Shown: in pieces, positions 1-10,643 of the stretch
Layout: each line of letters starts with the position of its first letter
Position numbering within the stretch: the stretch's first letter is position 1
Program-made: the position numbers and the translations under genes
Assembly: GCA_016760335.1 (NCBI GenBank)
Contig: CM028673.1
Location: 24,006,501-24,070,500, forward strand
Direction: 5' to 3'
DNA length: 64,000 nucleotides
Source of the DNA: Gastrodia elata
Lineage: Eukaryota > Streptophyta > Magnoliopsida > Asparagales > Orchidaceae
Notes under the pieces: model-generated
Database searches by the model: none
What the model was told of the DNA's origin: nothing
What the model saw: only the letters and a program-made list of their open reading frames with translations

Positions 1-281
1 CACCACTCTTTGGCATAGTCCTGGAGTAGGAGCTCAACGATGTTAAGTCGGATATGATATGGGTAACTTAGCTTGTCGAATGCTTTGGTTACTCTACATA
101 ACCATTCCGTTGCCAGGGTGGGGAAATTTAGTCCCCTGTAGATGCCATCTTCCAACATCCTTTCTAGTATGCTGGCTTCCGTAGAGAAGATTCTCGGGAC
201 TTCCCTCCCATATTGTTTCGCCACAAGCATATCAAATTTCCACTTATTCTCAAAGCGAATATAGAAATTGTTCACTGACAT
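1..281 (-). pseudogene. Partial upstream Gag-like ORF (ORF1) of element E1
   Basis: Reading from an ATG at 281 down to the window edge gives 93 open codons with no stop. The product resembles the ORF that precedes gag in elements A, B, C and D: a hydrophobic leader, an 'LERML..GIYRGLNFPTLATEWL' type stretch (seen as LEKLL and RGLNFP in B), then 'VELLLQDYAKEWW', which parallels 'VEILLRGSASRWW' in A. The Trp-Trp pair after a small-residue turn is a feature of retrotransposon Gag capsid domains. The ORF is cut by the window edge, so intactness cannot be judged. Its orientation matches the minus-strand LTR at 861-4913, which makes it the first ORF after that LTR. The Gag-like role is inferred from family resemblance. 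Confidence 0.6.
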
Positions 282-860
282 GATCGTGTAGTAGTAACCT
301 TAGGTATCCAAATCAAGCATCATAAGAATAATTGTTTAACTCAAAATTAAGATACAAAGATGTGTAAAGTAAAATACGTAGTATAGGAATGAAAGCTAAA
401 AGGTATATCCGATATATATAGCGGTAAAGGCATGACGGAAGTCCGCATAGGTGACCTCCCTTTGCATTTCTTAATGCCGATGGATGAGTGCTCGTAGGGT
501 GATGCTCCACCAATCCTAGGCATGGTTATGTAGGAGGCGGGATACAATGGGGATCCTAATATTGTCTGGGCAGTTATTGATCCCAAACATAAAATCTGCT
601 CGCTTCAGCGACTCCTTAGCTGCAACGGGGTGGTCGTGTCTATAAAATACACTCCATTGGATTAATCAGTTTAGCATTCAGACTTTGGGGTCAGACACTC
701 CTTCTATATTTCTCTCGTGATGCTGATGAAGTTGGCCGATATATTCTCACCTATCTTCAAATTATTGGTGATGCCACCTAATTGTCATCCTGGTATATCT
801 AAGTATATCTACAGAAGTTGTTAGGTTGAGTAGTTAAATTTTAGGGTTTTACCTTATATA
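282..860 (-). other. Leader region of element E1, no recognised gene
   Basis: This stretch lies between the E1 LTR and its upstream ORF, where a primer-binding site and leader are expected. I could not find the tRNA-Met site that elements A-D carry, nor an LTR end like the one at 59388. Alignment by eye with E2 only begins near 860. The LTR end and primer site of E1 are therefore probably deleted or badly diverged. The short ORFs here look random. Confidence 0.35.
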
Positions 861-1687
861 ATCAATCACTATATATGAAATTCATACAGAGTGCGAAAGC
901 GATTTAAATAGGAAACATCCAAGCATTACATAGAAATAACATGGAATATAACTCAGAATAAATAGCATAACAATCCAAAACACAGAGTCATGAGTACCTG
1001 TATTATTACATCATATTAAAGTTTAAAGAATTAAAAGCGTAATTCTCTCATCCTCACTTGCAAAAAATTAAACATCAAATTCCTCTAAGCGCTCCTCCTC
1101 AAGATAGGGCACCACCTCTGGCACCTGATCTTCTATCTGATATGGATCTGCCATTGTTTATTTCATAATGTAGGGCCCCAGCCAAAAAAAAAAAAATCTT
1201 GTTAGACAAATTGTCAAACTACAATTTAAGTTGATAAATTTTATGTATTTTGTTATATCACCGTTTAACATATTATAAGCAATGATTAAATCAAGGGAGC
1301 AACTAGCACAACAGAATAGAGGAAAAGCTACAAGCAATATTTATAACTTTAAGCAAAAAGAAGGCTAAGACATGCCTCAATATAAGCTAAACAAGGCACG
1401 GCATACAAGTATAAGTAACTAACAAAGTACTGAAAGAAAATACTACATCCTAAACATGCTCATGATCATAAACTTATGCAGATTTAAAATACAATAAACT
1501 CAGGAGTGATACATATAAATAACAACAATAAATATAACATCCTAAAATATATAAACAAAATAAGGAAATGGCTGACTGAATGAAAAATACTACATCATAT
1601 GCAAAACATCAGTACTATATAAGAATATTTGTGTACTAACTACCTTACAGAAAAAGGCTAATCTAGTCTACTGGATATTAAAAGGAT

Positions 1688-1900
1688 CTTAGCATCAACA
1701 AGGAGGCTAAGGCACAAAGCTATATTCTCCTAGTGTCATCATGGAGGCATAGGCATAATATAGGGTTTTCTCCTATCGTCATCAAGGAGGCATAGGCATA
1801 AAACACAACAAATTTTCTCCTAGCGTGAACAAGGAGGCATTGGTAGAAAATATAAGCAAAGTCTTCTCCTAGCAGCAACATGGAGGCATTGGTAGAAGAC
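1688..1900 (-). repeat. Hairpin repeat array in E1 LTR
   Basis: About five imperfect units of 40-55 bases each carry a short inverted repeat: CTTAG/CTAAG (1688-1711), CCTA/TAGG (1729-1753) and CCTAT/ATAGG (1772-1796), with weaker later units. The loops share a 'tcaacaaggagg'-like core. E2 has an array of different stem sequence at the matching place, and B and C have another. Confidence 0.6.
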
Positions 1901-3779
1901 ACAACTAAGAGGCAGCTCTAACACATGCAATTTTTGTCTTTAATCTTTTATCTTAATGTTTTCATAAGGAATTTAAGGAGTCTCCATAATTTCCTAAAGT
2001 TTTATTCATACATCAAAGTCTTATATGATATGTCCAATGAAATATGGCATAAAGTACAAGGAATACATAGCACAAAAGTTAAATAATGAGCAAGGGACTC
2101 TACTAAGCATTGTGATATCATTTGTCTTCTAATTTAACCATTCTAACTATTCCAAGTTACACAAGTTTAGGATCTCAATTCCTACTATCGAGTGTAACTT
2201 AGAACCTCGGCCTTATAAGTTAAAAAGGATAATAACTGATCAGGTTCTAATCGAATTCAATAAATATGACTACAAGTTCAATCAATAAATCATACGTCAT
2301 AGTTTAATGAATTTAGACTTTATATCTGAGATCTGACCAAGATCTACTAAATTATATATTATGGATTTAAATGCCACGAGATTGGGCTTAATCATAGAAT
2401 CCAAAAGGAGAATATAACAGATCTAGTCTTTATTCTAAAAGTGATCTATTGACTAAAAGATAGATCCTTTTAAGCAAATCAAACTTAATAGGATGAATCT
2501 CTTATCCTAAATATAGGATTAAGAGATAAAATAATCAAAATAAGTTATAAAAGTTTAGAAACTAATAAAACTAAGGATTCATTCATTAAAAAACCCCATT
2601 TTTTAATGAATGAAATCTAACCAATGATTTAGTCCTAACCTTAGGAATAGTCCTATTGTGAAGTGCAAAGTCCTAGGAAAAGACTTAGAGAGATTTTTAG
2701 GGATTTTAACAGATTTAACTTAATAGCTAATTTTACTCACTTAAATGATTTTAATATAAATCTAATACTAGTTTTAGTGATTTAAAGGATAATTTAGGGG
2801 TTAAGGATGCTTAACTTAAATTTTGGGCAAAATGACTATTTTGCCCCTACTTAAGGGTTCAAAAATCTACTTTTTGAATTAGGGTCCCAATTTGGAATTT
2901 CTTACTGCCAAATGATTCCTTACTGTCTAACATGAAGATAGACAGTAAGTACGCTCAATTTGGATAAGAAACAGCTCTTATAGGTCCAAATTAAGATTTT
3001 TGACCTAAGGGCAATCTTATAATTTACATTTGCTTGGCCCTAAATTTTTGTGCAGTTTATTGTTGGTTACTGTTCAATGATTCCATAGAGTCCAAGAATG
3101 CTGCATTTTGAGGTCAAATGGCTAAGTTATGGCTATTTCAATTTCGAGAGGGCAATTCGTAATTTTGGTCGGTCAATGGGTGATAAAAACTGAACTTTTC
3201 TGTTTGAAGCCCAATTTCAGCAAATTCAATTTCTATAGCTTCCATATAATATACTGAGTGTGTTGACATGGAGTAAACCCAATTTGGACTTCAAATGGTC
3301 AAGTTATGACCTAACTAAGGTTAGGGGTATTTTGGTCATTCTCTAAACTTCTAGGGTTCAGATTCTAAATATCATTTCAGTTTATTGATGACATTAAAAT
3401 TTTAGGCTAGTTTGCACCTTGAATTTTTGAATTTGGAGTTGAATTGATAAAGTTATGGTCATTTGAATTCTAGGGGCATTTTAGTTATTTTTTTTGAAGT
3501 CAACTATGGGATCAAGGAGTTGACTTTTTTATCCTAATGTCTAAATAGAAAAACTAATACTCCTATACTGCTAGGGCTATTCTTCTGAGTATTTTAAGAC
3601 CCTTATTGCATATATTTGGATAACTAGGTTAAAAATTGTGAGGCTTAAATATGTCATAAAATGTCATTATGTTATACGTACCACGAAACTAATTTTTTGC
3701 ATTACGCCATTTGATTTCTTTTATTTTTCTGAGTAAAATGAGACCTATATTGACTTTGTTTGGATCATCCTTCAAAAAA

Positions 3780-4430
3780 TTATTAAACTTTTAAGAATTT
3801 GAATTGAATAATTTAAATAAATAAAGTTACTATTCATTTATTCAATTTGTATTAATTTACATTTATTTCTAAAATTAAAATATAATTTTCTGTATTTATT
3901 AGTTAATTAATTATTCTTAATCTGTATTGAATTAATATCAATCATTAATTAGTTAATGATTAATCTATTATTTAATTAAATTAAATATTTAATTTATATT
4001 TAATATTAATATTACAGTTTAATTAGGATTAGTACTAATTAATTAACAGTTTAAGCTAAATTAATTAATTAATTATTTGTTAATATTATTTTAATATTTA
4101 TTTAATTAAGATTGGGATTAACACTAATTAATCTTGATTAACTACTGTTAATTATTGTTTTGATTAAATTAATTATTCTTAATTAATTAAAAATTTTATG
4201 CTAATTATGGTTACTATTAAAATAATCTTATTTATGTTCTAATTAGTTAATTATATTTAATTAATTATAATTAATATAATTAATTAACTTATTATTAATA
4301 TTAAATATCAGTTAACTATATAATGTTAATTAACTATTAATTATTACTAATTAATCTTGTTTAACTATAATTAATAATTAATTAATCATTCTTTATATTA
4401 ATTAATTATAAAAATATCTATCGAAAATGA
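3780..4430. repeat. AT-rich TTAATTAA-type tract in E1 LTR
   Basis: About 650 bases consist mostly of 'taattaatta' and 'attaaat' words with almost no G or C. A matching tract sits at 62140-62636 in E2, so it is a fixed part of this LTR family. It directly abuts the GC-rich array. No gene is seen. Confidence 0.7.
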
Positions 4431-4740
4431 CATGTGGGTCTCACGGCGGCCATGTGGCGCGCTCTGGTTAGCCACGGGAGCCGTTGCGGGTCCCACAACT
4501 GTCACACGGTCTGGCAGTGTGTCCCCCCACGACACGTGGTAGCGCTCGATTGGGCGCTGCTCTGCGTGTGGGCCCCACGGTGACACGTGGCAGCACCCGA
4601 TTGGGTGCTGCAATGCGCGTGGGCCCCACGATCGCAGACGAAGAGACGCGGTCTCTTGCGGTGGGCCCCACGTAACACATGTCGTGCTCGTATGGTGCCA
4701 CGTGGTGCTGCGGGCTCCACCGTGTGTATGCGGACCCATG
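4431..4740 (-). promoter_or_regulatory. GC-rich TCP/G-box motif array in E1 LTR
   Basis: Perfect palindromes GTGGGCCCCAC occur at 4568-4578, 4619-4629 and 4671-4681, about 51 bases apart. They match the class I TCP factor consensus GTGGGNCCCAC. CACGTG (G-box) cores lie between them, for example at 4533-4538. A larger version is present in E2 at 62687-63061. Open frames over this stretch on both strands reflect GC richness and the repeat; I do not call genes. Factor binding is inferred from motif identity. Confidence 0.55.
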
Positions 4741-4908
4741 CGACTTTGGGCGAGCTTGGGTCGACTCAGCCCTACCAGCACCCCTCCTTCTCTGCGCAGA
4801 AGCCCGAGGGCACTGGGCTTGGGCACGGCGTTTGCCGCCCTTCCCAACGGCGCTGGCGCTCGGCCCGCACAGCCGAGGGTAGGTCGCGGCGAGACCTACC
4901 TGACAGCA

Positions 4909-4913
4909 CCTGG
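4909..4913. repeat. Target site duplication CCTGG, left of element A
   Basis: CCTGG directly precedes the 5' LTR and is repeated at 19163-19167 directly after the 3' LTR, the 5-bp duplication expected of a gypsy integrase. The E1 LTR sequence continues across the two flanks. Confidence 0.85.
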
Positions 4914-5761
4914 TGTAACAACACTAGGTTGTTAGCATGCAAAATAAATGTTGATTGATTCAATTCTTAGCATCTTTTCTTTTAGAACATCAAGATAAGC
5001 CTATCTAGAAAAATTTGAAGTCTATTGGACTTCTCTAAGTCAAAAATTCAAATTTGATCAGTCTAGATGCCCTAATCTAGACCCAAAATATTTTGATCTC
5101 AGAATTGAAATCTAATTGCATTTTTGAATTCCTCACCCCCAAATTAGCTAAGGGTGAAATTTTGGTGCAATTTGAAATTCATTTGGACCATAATTCAATT
5201 TAAATTAAAATGGATCAATTGCATAAAAGGGTTCCAAACAATTTAATTTTGCAAAAATACCCATTTAACTAAATTAACAGCCGGAATCCGATGTGCGGAC
5301 CGCGGGCGATCCGCTGCGGAGCCCGGGGAACGCGACAGCGGGATCCCGCGCATCTGACCGTTCCGCCTTTTATCTAACGGTTGGGATTTAAATATTCAGA
5401 AGCGCTGATCCGCCGTTAGATCCACCCGAGTGATCCTACGACGCGGATTTAATCTGAATCGGCCGTTAGGATCCAGCTGATCAGAGTCGTTGCATCTTTC
5501 CGATCGATACATCAGACGGTCCACAGCGCACCCGACAGGGAAGATTCCCCGTACTGCCAGTGGCCTCCCCTGTCCCCCACGCGCGCCTCCAGCTCAGCAA
5601 ACTGTTGCTGGTCTTCCCCTAAACACCATGAGACCCCAATCGGGCCTTGTGGCCCGGCCGAGCTCGAAATGGAATTTCGAGAGCTCGGCCATGGCCCGCC
5701 TTCTCGGGCCTCCCCAGCCCGAGCCAGTGGCTCCAGAAGCTTCCCTAAGCTCAGCCAAGCC

Positions 5762-5770
5762 TATAAATAG
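5762..5770 (+). promoter_or_regulatory. TATA box of element A 5' LTR
   Basis: TATAAATAG sits after a GC-rich U3 region and is repeated at 15070-15078 in the 3' LTR. The equivalent position in B/C LTRs has TATAAATA (21206, 31536). It is followed 15-20 bases later by a hairpin. It is the likely core promoter for the element RNA. Confidence 0.75.
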
Positions 5771-5784
5771 CCCCAGATCTGCTT

Positions 5785-5808
5785 CAATTGATCCTTGCTG
5801 ATCAATTG
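5785..5808 (+). other. Hairpin at the expected transcription start of A
   Basis: Stem CAATTGATC pairs with GATCAATTG around a 6-base loop (CTTGCT). It is centred about 34 bases after the start of the TATA box and preserved in the 3' LTR at 15093-15116. B has a hairpin of different sequence at the same offset. Confidence 0.6.
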
Positions 5809-6258
5809 TAGCCTCTGAAATTCATCACCATTGTCGAACTCCCGAAGCTTCACCCAGGCGCTCCCGTGCTCCTGAACTGCTGATAGAGGGTTACTCCTGG
5901 AGTTCAGGACCCCTAAGAGCTTCCAGTGTCCCTGCAGTAGCGAACCACAATCCGTCTTCCAATCCATCAAAAACCAGGTATACCAGTTGCAGGAATCGAG
6001 TCAATAAGGCTCGAATCATATTCCATTTGATGCTTTTCTGTTCATATTATCGTTTCGAACTTAGCCGTATCGTATTTAGGGCCTAAGCTATCCCCGATTG
6101 ATCGAATCGATCGATAGGGCTAGTTTTCCTTCTGGATCGCCTCGGTCGAGTAAGGACCCGGCGATCCAAGCCACCCCAGACCCCCAGACCAGAGGGCTTC
6201 GATCCGCCTCACCTCCCTGATGGTGTCGGGATTGAGCCCGGGGTCTGGCATGGCCTCA

Positions 6259-6354
6259 GTGGGGAGAATTATCTCCCCACATGGGAGAATTATCTCCCCA
6301 CAGTAACAAAAATGGCGAACGCCTCGGGTGAGTAAGGTCTGGCTGATCCAGACC
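6259..6354 (+). other. Leader hairpins in element A LTR
   Basis: Two perfect inverted repeats lie here. The first (6259-6280) has stem GTGGGGAGA/TCTCCCCAC with loop ATTA; a partial duplicate follows at 6283-6298. The second (6336-6354) has stem GGTCTGG/CCAGACC with loop CTGAT. The B/C LTRs keep the first one with a compensatory base-pair change (21744-21767). The region lies about 470 bases downstream of the predicted start site, so it would be in the RNA leader. Confidence 0.6.
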
Positions 6355-8680
6355 ATCTCACAAGGGGCTTCAGGTCCCAATAGACGCGTCTGGACATGGT
6401 GATGGTGTAGCAATCGAATGCTGGCCGATCCGTGGACCGGATGCGCCAGAATTTGACGATTAGGTTTTCCCTAATCGGCCTTTTTCTGTGGGATGAAGGA
6501 TCGGGGATGACGACAATGTGCGGGCCGGGTCAGCCCATGACCCGCGCGGTGCGACAGTGCCGGGTCTCCCGGGCTGCGGCCGACCCACGTGTTTTGATTA
6601 TTGGGCTGAGCTGTTTTATTTTAAATTGAATTAATGGAATTATTTTTCTTAAGGAAAATAATTCGATTAATCGAATCATAGGATTTTGATTAAATAAACA
6701 TATAGAATGTATTATTCAAATAACTTTTAATCCACTGGTCAAAATTCTATGATATTATATATGAAATTGTTCAGAAAAATCTCAGGAACTTAAATATAAA
6801 ATAAAATCACACATCTGATGGTTAGATCTTTAATTATTGCCTAATTATAGTGAATCTTAATTAGGGTAGATTAGCAAATTTACTTATCCAATTTGTATGT
6901 TTAGTATGCCATTAGTTCACTGATGTTAAGTAGATTGTATGTGCGAAGTATGGCATTTTTCTGAGTTTTGTAAATGTAGTTATGCCCTAATCTTGTCAAA
7001 TCATAATTAGTAAATTTTAGGGTTTATACACATTGGATCATATCAAACTCAATCTCTGATTATTTGTTTGACTAATTAGAGCTTGCATACCAAATTTCAT
7101 GTGATTTAAATGGTTGGATTTTTACTTATGTGCTAATCCTTTTGCTTGGAATTAGGGTTTGGTTAGCATTAAGTAATCACTATTTATTAAACTTTAATCA
7201 TTATTTTGACTTATGACAGTACACTAAATGAAAGGAAATCAATTTTTATAAACTTATTAAGTATACTTGAATCAATCTAAGACTATAGAATCTTAAGTAT
7301 CTTAATTAACTTAAGAAATCTTGAGATTTGGATCAAGTTTTTAAGACTTGATCTAGCTCTAGGATTGCCTCCAATAATGCATAATTAATTCACTGATTTG
7401 ACATTAATCTTTAAATACACACTTGATTTGACTTAAGGTTTGAGAAGGAGTCAAACCCTAATCTACTTAAGGCAAATCTAAAACCATAACAACTCTAACT
7501 CAACTATATTGATTATAAGACTTTGAATTGAATATTTTCCAATAATGCATTTGATTTACTATTGATTCTAAACATTTGAATTAGACAAAATAAGGTTAAT
7601 AATAACTCTTTGTGATTTCACAATCTGAATAGAACCTTGAGATCCTTGATTTTCTCTTAAGTAATAAACCTGCATAACAAGATCCTTACTACTAGGTTGA
7701 TTTAATAAGTGATCAAATCCTGAAATAATGTCTGATTTACACCACATAATCTTAGTCTAGGTATGATCAAATGATTCCATCATCTGATCTAATCACCCTA
7801 AGATCTAATTATGATCCAGAACCTGATAGTCTAATATCAACACCTAAAGGAGAGGTCTTGATGTTCTCTTCATAAGATCATCTTAAATTATTTAAGAGAC
7901 CTAAATTCACATATCATGAGGTAGGAGGCCTTGTATGAATCCTTGTGGTAGAAGCATAGAAGATCCCATCACCTTAGTGATTGATCTATTCTCCTTGTGG
8001 CAGTAGTCCCTTAAGACATTAGAAGAGATACATCTCCTTGTGGTATAATCCATATTAAGTGATCATTGATCACATTTGATTGGTGAAACCTTGTATAGGA
8101 CTTACCTATTAGTTTAAGACTTGTAGTCTTGATAAATCCTTGCTCTATTAAATAGATTTGATTGAACAATGATTAGTGGTTAAGGGTAGCAAAGTATACC
8201 CATATTTTTGGCCTCCAGTAAAATTCTGGATTGGTTGAGTCACTCTAAGTAAGATTTGTCTTTGTTGCTATCCTGCGGGCTTAGGCGGACATAACCTCAC
8301 ATAGAATAAATCAATCAATCCTAAGAGTGTATTAAACGGGTGCCCATTCCTTAGTTTTATTGAAGGATAGTTGCCATCGAGCAATGCCTCCTGGCGAAGA
8401 TCACTTCAATAGGTATGGCTTAATTAAAACTAAGTAAAGGGGAATTACCTTCCTTAAAACACTAAGTATGATTGTGAGTTTAGTGACTAAATGCTTAGTT
8501 TGAGATACAAAATCATCATCGGATGGTGCTTCCTAATGAAGATCACTTTATTAGGGTGGCGTAATCAAACTAAATGTTGTGTCCTACCTTTTGCATCATT
8601 TTTAATATGTGTATACAGTCACCCTGCCCAGTGATCTTTAAGTAAATAAGCAACTTTAACTAAATATCGGTCTAGAGATT

Positions 8681-8691
8681 TGGTATCAGAG
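8681..8691 (+). promoter_or_regulatory. Primer-binding site of element A (tRNA-Met)
   Basis: TGGTATCAGAG matches the complement of the initiator tRNA-Met 3' end, the usual primer of plant gypsy and copia elements. It begins directly at the deletion join of the 5' LTR. Confidence 0.85.
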
Positions 8692-8969
8692 AAGTATTAT
8701 AAAGTGTTAGATAAGGAGTTTGTTCCTATGTACTTTATAATCTGTTCTCTGTGTCAGGATAAGATCATAATTACTAGGTGTAGTGCAAAGTAAACATCTA
8801 AAAGATTCATTAAGCTGTCTCAAAAATAGAAAGGGAAACTATGTCTACAGTACTGACACCCTAGGAATTAAACGCACATAAAAAGATAACATAAAATGAC
8901 ATCTTAGGATTTGAACGAATTTTGAAAGAATAATGAAAAAAATATTTATGGGTTAAACTATTTTAGGGA

Positions 8970-9356
8970 ATGGAATACTCGCCGTTAGCATTTCTATTCT
9001 ACCTTAGGAGGTTTGATGATTATTGGATAGACAACCTTCGAGATGGTCAGATCTACGGGAGAATGGTAGATGGACTATCACCCCAAGGTGTCGCAGTACT
9101 GGACAAGATTTTGGTTCATTCATCATTCCGAGGCACCAGTCTTTCAGCACTCGCCAAGGAGTGGCTGGATCGCATTACCATGACACTTAGAGAGACAGCC
9201 TGCCCAGAGAAGTACCGTCTAGAGATTGTAGAGATCCTACTGAGGGGATCAGCGAGTCGTTGGTGGTATTGGGTCGATAGGAGATTAGCTCGGAAAGGTC
9301 ACATAGTCACATATGATGACTTTTGTGCTGCCTTTTGGGTAGAGTATTGTAACTAG
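8970..9356 (+). CDS. Upstream Gag-like ORF (ORF1) of element A
   Basis: A 128-codon ORF between primer site and gag. The product begins MEYSPLAFLFYLRRFDDYW and ends '..ASRWWYWVDRRL..HIVTYDDFCAAFWVEYCN'. The pattern small-x-x-Trp-Trp, about 20 residues, then D/E-x-F-x-x-A/x-F-x-x-E is the pattern seen in the capsid part of gag just downstream (AEYWW..DIPWDIFLEAF in D). I infer a second Gag capsid-like domain. It is conserved as a separate ORF in B (25285), C (35563), D (47342, minus) and E1 (281, minus), so it is a real part of these elements. The last two codons and the stop are likely intronic: a GT donor at 9349 and AG at 9484-9485 would fuse it in frame to gag. This copy has no internal stop. 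Confidence 0.7.
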   Translation: MEYSPLAFLFYLRRFDDYWIDNLRDGQIYGRMVDGLSPQGVAVLDKILVHSSFRGTSLSALAKEWLDRITMTLRETACPEKYRLEIVEILLRGSASRWWYWVDRRLARKGHIVTYDDFCAAFWVEYCN

Positions 9357-9485
9357 ACCATAGGAATTTCCTCATGTCATTTCATGTTATCTTGTTTTCA
9401 TATTTTGATGTATCCATGTATCTTCTCTTATGAGAAAGAACTTGAAAATGAATGAAATTTTCTAAAATTTGCATTGTAACTGCAG
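9349..9485 (+). other. Putative intron 1 of element A (ORF1-gag)
   Basis: 137 AT-rich bases begin GTAACT and end TGTAACTGCAG. Removing them places one base of a codon (9348) with two bases of the next exon (9486-9487) and continues in the frame of gag at the ATG 9488. Element D has the same donor (GTAACT) and acceptor (TTTGCAG) at 46820-46963, with the same phase. The intron contains the ORF1 stop codon. Splicing is inferred from sequence only. Confidence 0.55.
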
Positions 9486-10643
9486 CTATGAATCCTGGTT
9501 CCCCCTCTGCTCCCACTCCTATTAAAAAGACGATCCCATCGTCAAGCGGACCTGAGGAATCGAGTCTTATGGCCAATTTAATAAAGGCCTTAATTGACAG
9601 TAACGCGCAACAGGCGCAGGAAACACAATCTCTCATCCTCTCAGTCAAACAACAATCCTCCGGACCTTCTTCTTACAATTCAAGTGACGGAGTCCTACAC
9701 AACTTCCTTCATTTTTGCACTCCCACATTCAACGGGGAACTAAACCCCATGGATACAGTAACATGGATAAAGTTGGTGGAGAAGAATCTGGCCTTGATTA
9801 AATGTCCTAATTCTGAGGCAATCCGTCTGGTGACCTACCTGTTCCAAGAAGAAGCGGAATATTGGTGGGAAAATGAATGGAATAACAGATTTGCGGATTT
9901 TGAGATAAAGGACATACCAGCCGCAGCACAAGCAATTCTAGAAGACGAACTTCTTCACCTCACGCAAGGGAGTAGGTCAGTATCTGATTACGAACAAGAA
10001 TTCAGGAGACTATCAAGGTTCATTCCAGATCTAGTGAGAACGGAAGCATCCAAGTGTCACCGCTTCATGAAGGGTCTTAGAGATTCTATTAGAGCACCCT
10101 TAGTCTCATGAAAGTTCAAAACCCTAATAGAGTTGATCGAGGCTGCCCATCTGCAAGAAAGATTCCAGAGTCAGCTGGACCGGAAGAGAAAAAACATAGT
10201 CACGCACCCACGAGACGAGCGCCTTGGCCATCACAAAACGGCCAGAGTCTACAACATGGGAACTACACAGCCTCAGCCTTAGAATTCTGAATGTAAGAAG
10301 AAGCATCTGTATGGGAAGTGCTACCACTTCGGTGGTGTATGTTTCACTTGTGGCCGTAAGGGCCACCGCTACTATGAGTGTAGGGAGAAAAAGACCATCG
10401 ATGGTGTGTCCATCAATCACTCCCGCCATAAGCAAATCTTTCGTGCTCAACCCGTGAATCAACGAGAGCCCGCTCCTGCCATAATGCCGACTACTACAAC
10501 GAACTCAAGGGCAAGTGTACCGGTGAAAAGGTCAACATACAACCGCCATGATTCAGGAACCCAGAACAAGCAACCCTCGGCACCTGCCCGAGTGTATATG
10601 TTAACTCCAACTTCTGCTCCTAAAAATAATGACGTGGTATCAA
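9486..10643 (+). pseudogene. gag: gag of element A (capsid and nucleocapsid)
   Basis: One continuous frame with two in-frame stops (TGA 10109-10111, TAG 10280-10282). The N-terminal part starts MNPGSPSAPTP. The capsid part carries 'FNGELNPMDTVTWIKLVEKNL' and 'EEAEYWWENEW', and '..LLHLTQGSRSVSDYEQEF' later. The zinc knuckle CX2CX4HX4C is complete at 10340-10381 (CFTCGRKGHRYYEC). After 'KDIP' about 16 residues are missing compared with D and B, which have a 'WD.F.EAF..EFI' stretch there; this removes the conserved core of the capsid pattern. Gag would form the virus-like particle in the cytoplasm. The C-terminal part, rich in Pro, Thr and Ser, runs into a splice donor at 10644. Confidence 0.85.

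Larger units (their letters stand above)
861..4913 (-). repeat. E1 long LTR, left part (split by element A)
   Basis: This stretch matches the E2 LTR at 59.5-63.3 kb in order and content. Shared landmarks are 'catacagagtgcg' near 886, the 'gtagggccccagcc' block near 1171, the 'gtgtaact' and 'gattaggtt'-type tracts, the long AT-rich run at 3780-4430 and the GC-rich array at 4430-4740. The 'ggggccc' block is the reverse complement of 'ggttggggccct' in the plus-strand LTRs of B and C, which sets the strand as minus. The LTR resumes at 19163 after element A and ends near 19768 without a clean terminus. No coding potential is seen in it. Confidence 0.75.
4914..8680 (+). repeat. 5' LTR of element A (3' end deleted)
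   Basis: It starts TGTAACAAC and aligns with the 3' LTR (14242-19162) from end to end until 'tctagagattt' at 8680. There it jumps directly to the primer site, whereas the 3' LTR runs on another 1.2 kb to '..ggcgttaca'. The matching 5' LTR of relative D ends in '..gcactaca' followed by GT and the primer site, so the A copy has lost its LTR end. The join shares TTGG on both sides. It also carries a 22-bp duplication at 6281-6302 absent from the 3' copy. Confidence 0.9.

Noticed and set aside
4398..4963. Several open frames of 60-150 codons on both strands in GC-rich sequence
   Set aside because: They overlap in many frames, have low-complexity Arg/Pro/Gly content and coincide with a tandem motif array in an LTR. 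No family resemblance.
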